This document shows, piece after piece, positions 53,648 to 55,708 of a stretch of 55,708 bases of DNA (the first letter of the stretch is position 1; each line of letters begins with the position of its first letter). The stretch is from Rhodospirillaceae bacterium (GTDB lineage Bacteria; Pseudomonadota; Alphaproteobacteria; UBA828). The DNA is taken from the NCBI GenBank assembly GCA_002728135.1, contig PBVE01000004.1, forward strand, positions 28,202 through 83,909, given 5' to 3'. Made by a program: the position numbers and the translations under genes. Under the pieces are notes generated by a model, which did no database searches, was not told the DNA's origin, and saw nothing but the letters and a program-made list of their open reading frames with translations.

Positions 53648-54448
53648 TTAATCATGTGAGTAGTCACGAATAAAAAAATGTTTGTTTTCATCATACAATA
53701 TATTGATTCTAGCAACATATTTTGGGATAGAGCCAGTTACAATCATCCCCTCATGTAAAACCGTATCTTTATTATGACCATGCCGGAATAGTAATCCTCT
53801 TCCTTTTTTCGGTTTAATAATAGTCTTTTTCTTACCTTCATCATAGATCGCCGTTTCTCCACCCAGAACTCCATCTTCGGACCCGTTCAAATACAATACA
53901 AGGCTCAATTTGGAGCGTGAACCCTCCCACTTTACCATCTTTTCCCCATTTGCACTCAGCCCAAACCCCGGCCAATCACCATCAATGTGAGGATTAAATA
54001 CATCACCCTTGTCATAACGATACATATTCAACCTGTGACTGAGATTAGGGGAGAGTTTTTGTCCATCCAAATATTCGGGCAGGTGAGGCTTTAACCTTTC
54101 ATACAGAGTGCTCATTATTCTTTTATCAGCTAACCAGTGAACGGATTTATTCTGTCTTAAACCTGGAGCCGTAACAATACCAGGAGCATCTTCTCTATAA
54201 CCCAAAAGTTCTGTAATTTCGATTATTTTATCCGCCTCATGTGTTAGTAAAATATTTTCAACGAGAAAAACTAATTTTTCACCAACATCTAGGTCAATAC
54301 GTTTAGTTTTAGATAAGTGAGAGTCAGATGAATCCATAAAAGAATCCGCATGCACCGCAAAGACTGCAGAATCTGTTTTTATTCCTCCATCAGGTAATGA
54401 ACCATCAAGAAAAGCAATAGTTTTAGATTTAAAATTAAAACTAGTCAT
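53648..54448 (-). CDS. 2OG-Fe(II) oxygenase (prolyl-4-hydroxylase-like)
   Basis: 266 residues from an ATG at 54448; a TTG 27 bases upstream is possible but has no better ribosome site. The C-terminal half is a double-stranded beta-helix: the iron motif His154-x-Asp156 in NPHIDGDWPG, distal His232 in VLHEG, and the 2-oxoglutarate Arg247 in YVARINILY. YRYDKGDVFNPHIDG is a typical P4Hc start. The N-terminal region is a separate, less recognisable domain with acidic LDVGEKLVF. It may hydroxylate a protein or peptide. The substrate is unknown. It follows larE in reverse, 76 bases away on the same strand. Confidence 0.85.
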   Translation of the reverse strand: MTSFNFKSKTIAFLDGSLPDGGIKTDSAVFAVHADSFMDSSDSHLSKTKRIDLDVGEKLVFLVENILLTHEADKIIEITELLGYREDAPGIVTAPGLRQNKSVHWLADKRIMSTLYERLKPHLPEYLDGQKLSPNLSHRLNMYRYDKGDVFNPHIDGDWPGFGLSANGEKMVKWEGSRSKLSLVLYLNGSEDGVLGGETAIYDEGKKKTIIKPKKGRGLLFRHGHNKDTVLHEGMIVTGSIPKYVARINILYDENKHFFIRDYSHD

Positions 54449-54672
54449 AATACAATTTATGTCATATGGGGCCAATATTTTAAGTTATTTATCATAAATT
54501 ATATTGTCTATAAACGAATGAATTTATGCAAAGATAAATAGAAATTTATATCAAGAAACTTACTTTTTTAGAACGACAAGATTAGGATAGCTAAAATCTA
54601 TATAAGAACCCTCCCTAATTAAGAAATCGCAGGGTTATATAGTAAAATTTCATTCTAAGTTCACCAATTAAA

Positions 54673-54701
54673 ATCCCGCCTCACTTTAAATGAGGCGGGA
54701 T
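54673..54701 (-). terminator. Rho-independent terminator of the porin gene
   Basis: ATCCCGCCTCA (54673-54683) pairs perfectly over 11 bp with TGAGGCGGGAT (54691-54701), with a 7-base loop, GC-rich in an AT-rich surrounding. On the minus strand it is followed by TTTTAATTGG. It starts 32 bases after the porin stop. The remainder of 54449-54732 shows no gene. Confidence 0.9.
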
Positions 54702-54732
54702 AATACTAGAATATTTTAACTAAAGCTAATAG

Positions 54733-55708
54733 TTAAAACTCTATTGCTGTGTAGAATATTGCAACCCAACCATCATCTGCTGCAGTGGCTCCATTGTTTG
54801 AAGCGTCCCTGTCAAAAAATGTTAGATCTGCTGCAACTACTGCTGTAAGAGGAGTAGCACCATTGATTGCAGGCTCAAAAGTGTATGCTGTACCTACACT
54901 CCAAGCATCTTGGTTACGTGATGCAGCTGCGTCTAGCTCGGAAGTATTGTAACTCGCACCAAATCCCCAGGCACCTTGCTCATATGTAGCACCTAGAGTT
55001 GTTCCAGAAACATCTGCTCCTTCAGCACGACCACTGTCGCCATTATCAGCATGCCCCATGCCTACAGTTATGGAGTCAATGGCGACTGTTGCACCTATAC
55101 TCCAGGTTTGATGATCTTCTAGACCAGCACCATTTTCTGTAGCCTGGAACCATGCTCCATTGAACTCAATACTACCGCCAGCAAAGTCTTGGCTATAACT
55201 TGCACCAACTTCGATTTGGTCTGTTTCTTCGCCAGCGACTAGCTCTGCTGTAGATCCTTCATCATCTAATGGGGACCAGGAGACACCAAGTTGGATGCCG
55301 GCCATTTTAGGTGGATAGTATGTGATCTTTGTATCATCATCTGATTCATCCAAGCCTGCAATAGGACTTTGCCCAGCAAAACCATCATCGTCTGCACTCC
55401 AGTCGCCATCAACTTGTCCAAATCCAACATTGGGAACGCCCCAACCAAGCTCATCTGCTGCGCCATCTTGGTCCCCAACTTCTAAGCGTCCGAAGTCACC
55501 TGATACATAAGCATAGATTTCATCTATGTTATTGGTTGAATCTGATGCGGCGTCGAACTCAATTACACCACCAATTGTCAGTCCGGAATCAGTTACAAAT
55601 GATCCATTGAAGTTAACTGCACCAAATGCTCGCATTTCAGGACTATTTTCATCGGCATTTGCTGTGCTGTCATCATCGTAAGTTCCAAGAACAAATTCTG
55701 AGCTATAA
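54733..55708 (-). CDS. Outer-membrane porin (5' part outside window)
   Basis: The frame is open from 54733 to the right edge, giving about 325 residues and missing the signal peptide and first strand. It is a beta-barrel: alternating polar and hydrophobic residues, with blocks such as GGVIEFDAASDSTNNIDEIYAYVSGDFGRLEVGDQDGA, typical of alphaproteobacterial Porin_4 proteins where an EVG-like strand precedes the eyelet. Acidic loops (DWSADDDGF) suit a general diffusion porin. The C-terminus FYTAIEF ends with Phe, the usual outer-membrane insertion signal. An ATG at 55635 is internal and not the start. Confidence 0.9.
   Translation of the reverse strand, partial: YSSEFVLGTYDDDSTANADENSPEMRAFGAVNFNGSFVTDSGLTIGGVIEFDAASDSTNNIDEIYAYVSGDFGRLEVGDQDGAADELGWGVPNVGFGQVDGDWSADDDGFAGQSPIAGLDESDDDTKITYYPPKMAGIQLGVSWSPLDDEGSTAELVAGEETDQIEVGASYSQDFAGGSIEFNGAWFQATENGAGLEDHQTWSIGATVAIDSITVGMGHADNGDSGRAEGADVSGTTLGATYEQGAWGFGASYNTSELDAAASRNQDAWSVGTAYTFEPAINGATPLTAVVAADLTFFDRDASNNGATAADDGWVAIFYTAIEF

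Noticed and set aside
1-55708. tRNA, rRNA, CRISPR arrays, insertion sequences and prophage genes.
   Set aside because: I read both strands for conserved tRNA arm sequences, repeated spacers, transposase and integrase motifs and saw none that could be supported.

Overview
The window looks like a piece of chromosome from a low-GC, Gram-negative, free-living bacterium, most likely a marine alphaproteobacterium. The pointers are an AT-rich base composition, an outer-membrane porin of the alphaproteobacterial type, tightly packed genes with many 1-14 base overlaps, a Tat-exported solute-binding protein and a small TraR/DksA-type regulator. I cannot name the species. I found no rRNA, tRNA, CRISPR array, insertion sequence, phage gene or integrase. 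Almost everything is catabolic, transport or cofactor metabolism.

Layout. 1-7.8 kb: a mixed catabolic set (dienelactone hydrolase running off the left edge, PRISE-type enone reductase, two EamA transporters, MBL hydrolase, SDR, alpha/beta hydrolase, acyl-CoA synthetase). 7.9-12 kb: 5-oxoprolinase pxpABC facing an amidase-signature hydrolase. 12.2-14.3 kb: malate synthase G. 14.4-18.5 kb: two small unknown genes, a polysaccharide-deacetylase/cyclic-imide-hydrolase-type enzyme, a C45 acyltransferase/hydrolase, an SDR and a DksA-like protein. 18.5-24.7 kb: a same-strand run of hyuA-hyuB, a lactate-racemase (LarA) homologue and a class IV aminotransferase. 24.9-26.3 kb: a class III aminotransferase. 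26.3-31.8 kb: a compact coenzyme F420 operon cofG-cofH-cofD-cofC-cofE-npdG. 32-36.4 kb: candidate F420 users (a luciferase-like gene broken by an amber codon, an intact one, a PPOX-fold protein) and a second class III aminotransferase. 36.5-49 kb: an amide-catabolism block with an AmiE/AmiF-type amidase, both subunits of an N,N-dimethylformamidase, a five-gene urea/short-chain-amide ABC transporter and a Rieske-oxygenase homologue that has lost its metal ligands. 49-54.5 kb: two 2-oxoglutarate oxygenase genes, a nickel/cobalt transporter, another luciferase-like gene and larE. 54.7 kb to the end: a porin that runs off the right edge.

How it fits together. Two threads stand out. The first is hydrolysis of C-N bonds in amides, lactams and imides. 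PxpABC, HyuAB, an amidase, a deacetylase/imidase, a C45 hydrolase, AmiE/F and DMFase could together release ammonia, amines, formate and carboxylates. Aminotransferases, malate synthase and acyl-CoA synthetase would process the carbon. The second is unusual cofactors. There is an F420 pathway with an F420:NADP reductase to recycle it, and parts of a nickel-pincer system: a LarA homologue with all four candidate ligand residues, LarE with three cysteines, and a NiCoT transporter. The most anomalous single gene is the Rieske-type protein beside DMFase, whose cluster and iron ligands are largely replaced. An automated oxygenase label on it would probably be wrong.
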